Positions 61,161 to 64,000 of a stretch of 64,000 bases of DNA are shown here, one piece after another (position 1 is the first letter of the stretch; each line of letters starts with the position of its first letter). The notes beneath the pieces are model-generated. The model made no database searches, was not told the DNA's origin, and was given only the letters and a program-made list of their open reading frames with translations. The stretch covers positions 1-64,000 of the forward strand of contig CALEJF010000040.1 of assembly GCA_937898625.1 (NCBI GenBank). The letters are read 5' to 3'. The stretch is from an uncultured Clostridia bacterium. Lineage in GTDB: Bacteria > Bacillota > Clostridia > Oscillospirales > Acutalibacteraceae. Both the position numbers and the translations under genes were made by a program.

Positions 61161-63005
61161 CTATACTCTACCAAACTGTTTTTCTAATTCGTATTTTGAA
61201 AGTTCAATCATTACAGGTCTGCCGTGAGGACAGAAACGGACTTGCACGTCATTTACAACTTGTTTTGCAAGTGCTAAAAGCTCAATTTCTGAACTTTCAT
61301 CCCCTGCTTTTATGGCACTTCTGCAAGCAACATTGTGATATATCCAATCAAGGTGTTCGTTGGTAATATCACGACGATTTTTAATAAGATACTGTGCGAT
61401 TTCGTCTATAAGTGGTGCTATTTCCTGGTTATCAAGGTCAATAGGACAACTACGTACAATTACTGTACCATTTCCAAAATCTTCTATATCAAACCCTGCT
61501 TTTACTATTGTTTCAATGTTTTCTGTTACGGCAATATATTCTTCTTTGCCGAGTGTTACTGTAACAGGCATTAACAACATCTGACTACCGCTATTCTGAC
61601 CTTCTGCTTTAAGTTTATTAAAGAGAATTCTCTCATGGGCAGCGTGTTTGTCAATAACACAGAGTTTTCCGTTTAATTCAATAAATATGTAGGTTTTATA
61701 TGCTTCGCCAATAAGACGGATTTCGTTTTCAGATTTGATTTCTTCTGCTTTTGGTGTTTGAATCGGCTCTTCTACTACCTTTTGTGCAGGTTTTGACACA
61801 GGGAATTCAATGTTGAATGGGTCGTCATCAACATCTGCAACATATTCCGTTTTAACATCATTTACGAAAAGCGGAGTTGAAGAAAGCGGTTTTAAAACCT
61901 TTTCTGTAAAGGCTATGTTTTCTTGTACTGTTGTCTGTTTGAATTCTTGTTGTGGTTTTGCAAAAATATCGTTAAAAACTGTTTTCTTGTCGGGTAATAC
62001 TGCTTGTTTTACTGCTGTGTTTTCATTTAATGCAGATTTAACTGCGTGATAAACTGCGTCAAAAATTGCTCTTTCGTCGGAGAAACGAACTTCGATTTTT
62101 GACGGGTGCACATTCACATCAACGAGTGTTGGAGGTAATGTGATAAAGAGTACACCACCCGGGAATTTGCCAACCATAACACTATTTTTATAGGCATTTT
62201 CAAAAGCTGCCATAATTGTTGTGTTTTTAACACTTCGTCCATTTACGAAGAAATACTGCATACCGCGTGAACCACGACAATGAAATGGTGGTGTTACAAG
62301 ACCTGAAACTGACACAGTACCAACGGATGCATCAACATTCAAAAGACCGTTTGAGAAGTCCTTACCGAATGCAGAAAAACAAACATTTTGAAGATTTCCG
62401 TCACCATTAGTTGTGAATACCTGTTTGCCGTCACGGATAAAACGGATGCTGATTTCAGGGTGTGAAAGTGCAAGTTTTTCAACTGCAGATGCAACATTGT
62501 TGCCCTCGCTGACATCTTTTTTGAGGAATTTCATTCGTGCAGGAGTGTTATAGAAAAGCTCACGGACAATCATAGTTGTGCCCACTGCACAACCTGCATC
62601 GGAGAAATCGGTTATAATTCCACCCTCGATAGTGAGTGATGTACCCATTTCCTCGCTTGCAGTTTTGGTAATCATATTAACCTTTGAAACTGCGGCGATT
62701 GATGGTAAGGCTTCACCACGGAAACCGAGAGTTAAGATTGTGTTCAAATCCTCGGCAGTTTTAATTTTGCTTGTTGCGTGACTTACAAATGCAGTTTTAA
62801 CATCTTCACGGTCGATACCGCAACCGTCATCGGTTACACGGATATATGAAATGCCCCCGTGCTGAATTTCAACTGTTATGGAGGTAGCACCGGCATCAAC
62901 GGCATTTTCCATAAGCTCTTTCACAACGGATGCAGGGCGTTCAACCACCTCACCCGCTGCGATTAAATCAGCCATGTGTTTTGGGAGTTTATTTATTTTT
63001 GCCAT
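61161..63005 (-). CDS. mutL: DNA mismatch repair protein MutL
   Basis: 614 aa. The GHKL ATPase has ELMENAVDAGAT, DDGCGID, HATSKI and GFRGEAL. The C-terminal domain shows DKHAAHERILFNKL and CPHGRPVMIEL, the endonuclease-type motifs, although the first differs from DQHAX2EX4E in its last Glu (Asn here). A proline/acidic linker spans about 335-430. No mutS is in the window; it may lie beyond the edge. GGTGGTG precedes the ATG. Confidence 0.94.
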   Translation of the reverse strand: MAKINKLPKHMADLIAAGEVVERPASVVKELMENAVDAGATSITVEIQHGGISYIRVTDDGCGIDREDVKTAFVSHATSKIKTAEDLNTILTLGFRGEALPSIAAVSKVNMITKTASEEMGTSLTIEGGIITDFSDAGCAVGTTMIVRELFYNTPARMKFLKKDVSEGNNVASAVEKLALSHPEISIRFIRDGKQVFTTNGDGNLQNVCFSAFGKDFSNGLLNVDASVGTVSVSGLVTPPFHCRGSRGMQYFFVNGRSVKNTTIMAAFENAYKNSVMVGKFPGGVLFITLPPTLVDVNVHPSKIEVRFSDERAIFDAVYHAVKSALNENTAVKQAVLPDKKTVFNDIFAKPQQEFKQTTVQENIAFTEKVLKPLSSTPLFVNDVKTEYVADVDDDPFNIEFPVSKPAQKVVEEPIQTPKAEEIKSENEIRLIGEAYKTYIFIELNGKLCVIDKHAAHERILFNKLKAEGQNSGSQMLLMPVTVTLGKEEYIAVTENIETIVKAGFDIEDFGNGTVIVRSCPIDLDNQEIAPLIDEIAQYLIKNRRDITNEHLDWIYHNVACRSAIKAGDESSEIELLALAKQVVNDVQVRFCPHGRPVMIELSKYELEKQFGRV

Positions 63006-63038
63006 TGGTCAGCACCACCTTTTAAGGTATTTTATAGG

Positions 63039-63057
63039 GGCGATTCAAGAATCGACC
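63039..63057. repeat. Short GC-rich palindrome
   Basis: GGCGATTC and GAATCGACC pair almost completely. It resembles the palindrome at 45360-45379 in size and style. Confidence 0.4.
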
Positions 63058-63063
63058 GTGGAA

Positions 63064-63963
63064 TCATATACCGTCATAATCGGTAAAGGTATCCATATCA
63101 ATTTCCTTAATTTCAAATACTTTTTTTACAGTTACACCAAAATTATGTTCAATCATTAAATTACACAATCTTTTTCCATCAACAAGAATTATATGGTGTT
63201 GCTCCGCATATTCAATCGCAGTCTTTGCATATTTTGCAGTAGTAACAAAAAGTCCGTTACCACCTTTGCCTGAAATTGCACCAACAAAATTTTGAATTTC
63301 TGGACGACCAACAGTTCTATCCTTGTCCCAATGTTTTGCTTGAATATAAATTAAGTTAAAACCTAGTTTATCTTCCATGATAATTCCGTCTATGCCTTCA
63401 TCAGCTGAAATAGGTGTTGTTCTTCCTGCATTTTCAAATGCACCATAACCCATTTTTTGTAACAAATCAATAATCATTTTCTCAAAGGCAATCGGTGATA
63501 ATTTCATTACCTCAGTTAAAATTTCATCTGCTAAATTCGCTTTTATTTGTTCAAAAGACTCTTCAAAAGCAAAATCTGGTGTTTCAAAGTTATCTGTTTT
63601 TTGTGTAGGTTCTTTTGCTTTACTACCCTGAAATTCTCTAAACGACTCATACTGGGTTAAATACTCTACATCTATAATTTTTGGATTTTCTGCTAAAACA
63701 TCTTTGCCTTCATTTGTAATTACAACTACACCTCTGGATGGTTTTGAAACAAGTCCTGCCTTTGCTAAATATGTACCTGCCCATTGCACACGATTGGTAA
63801 AAACAGTTTGTGTTCCGCTTGGAAGCATTTGAGATAAATCATCGTCTGTAAGGTTAAACTCCTTAGACAACATGCCACGTATTTCTTTTAATGTATAACT
63901 CTTTCCATCTTTAATTGCTGTTAAAAATGGTTTCATAAATTCATAAAACTTTGGCACTGACAT
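63064..63963 (-). CDS. mrr: Mrr-family restriction endonuclease
   Basis: 299 aa. The N-terminal winged-helix region (1-95) is followed by a nuclease domain (about 150-290) with the PD-(D/E)XK-type motif DEGIDGIIMEDKLGFNLIYIQAKHW, i.e. Asp ... Gln-X-Lys. Mrr enzymes cut foreign modified DNA. No methylase gene is nearby, consistent with type IV action. AAAGGTGAT precedes the ATG. A GC-rich half-palindrome (GGGACGATG) lies just beyond, near 63980. Confidence 0.92.
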   Translation of the reverse strand: MSVPKFYEFMKPFLTAIKDGKSYTLKEIRGMLSKEFNLTDDDLSQMLPSGTQTVFTNRVQWAGTYLAKAGLVSKPSRGVVVITNEGKDVLAENPKIIDVEYLTQYESFREFQGSKAKEPTQKTDNFETPDFAFEESFEQIKANLADEILTEVMKLSPIAFEKMIIDLLQKMGYGAFENAGRTTPISADEGIDGIIMEDKLGFNLIYIQAKHWDKDRTVGRPEIQNFVGAISGKGGNGLFVTTAKYAKTAIEYAEQHHIILVDGKRLCNLMIEHNFGVTVKKVFEIKEIDMDTFTDYDGI

Positions 63964-64000
63964 ATAATCACCTTTTCTCGGGACGATGTGGTCACCGTAC

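Overview
The window looks like a chromosomal segment of a low-GC, spore-forming anaerobic Clostridia, most like a gut Oscillospiraceae/Ruminococcaceae relative. Support for this: AT-rich DNA with strong AGGAGG ribosome sites; the sporulation genes spoIVB, spoIIR and a bofA-like gene; DivIVA/SepF-type division genes; a BspA-like leucine-rich-repeat surface protein; and anaerobic energy enzymes (Na+-pumping oxaloacetate decarboxylase, a bifurcating transhydrogenase-like complex, 2-hydroxyacyl-CoA-dehydratase-like proteins). No prophage, insertion sequence, rRNA or CRISPR array was seen.

Layout. 1-3754 (-): a truncated leucine-rich-repeat surface protein. 3965-4140 (-): a compact structured RNA with its own promoter and terminator. 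4229-14787 (-): spoIVB, then (in transcription order) lon-engB-lysA-dnaE-pfkA-aroK packed as one operon. 15062-17320 (+): serC-serA for serine synthesis. 17384-22064 (-): Na/phosphate transporter, GH20 hexosaminidase, glycerophosphodiesterase and spoIIR. 22179-22384: a second structured RNA, perhaps 6S RNA. 22408-24812: small conserved genes, bofA-like and a TRIC-type channel. 24822-29977 (+): a tightly coupled operon of a CooC-type ATPase, two 2-hydroxyacyl-CoA-dehydratase-like subunits, their activase, a 51-residue membrane protein and a Cys-motif protein; then a secreted LCAT-like protein with cysteine at the nucleophile position.

31709-37552: an XRE regulator, a TSUP transporter split into two half-genes, and a four-gene oxaloacetate decarboxylase operon whose gamma-like subunit carries three tandem 39-residue repeats. 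37605-41641 (-): sfsA, a sugar/cation symporter, an M28 peptidase with inserted membrane helices, a hairpin repeat array and tRNA-Leu(CAA). 41706-50284 (-): radC, a membrane protein, a degenerate J-domain protein, a DUF5685-type protein and metF, next to a three-subunit NuoE/NuoF/NfnB-like complex resembling the Sporomusa-type transhydrogenase (Stn). 50436-54395: PHP phosphoesterase, metallophosphoesterase with a divergent small XRE gene, and split transketolase. 54414-63963 (-): HAD phosphatase, rluD, lspA, divIVA, sepF, yggS, an HlyD-like protein, miaA, mutL and an Mrr-type endonuclease.

The least explained items are the RNA at 3965-4140, the CooC/dehydratase operon at 24822-29977, and hairpins that enclose the translation start regions of spoIVB, spoIIR and the glpQ-like gene. 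Gene calls rest on reading motifs and ribosome sites by eye; no database search was possible.
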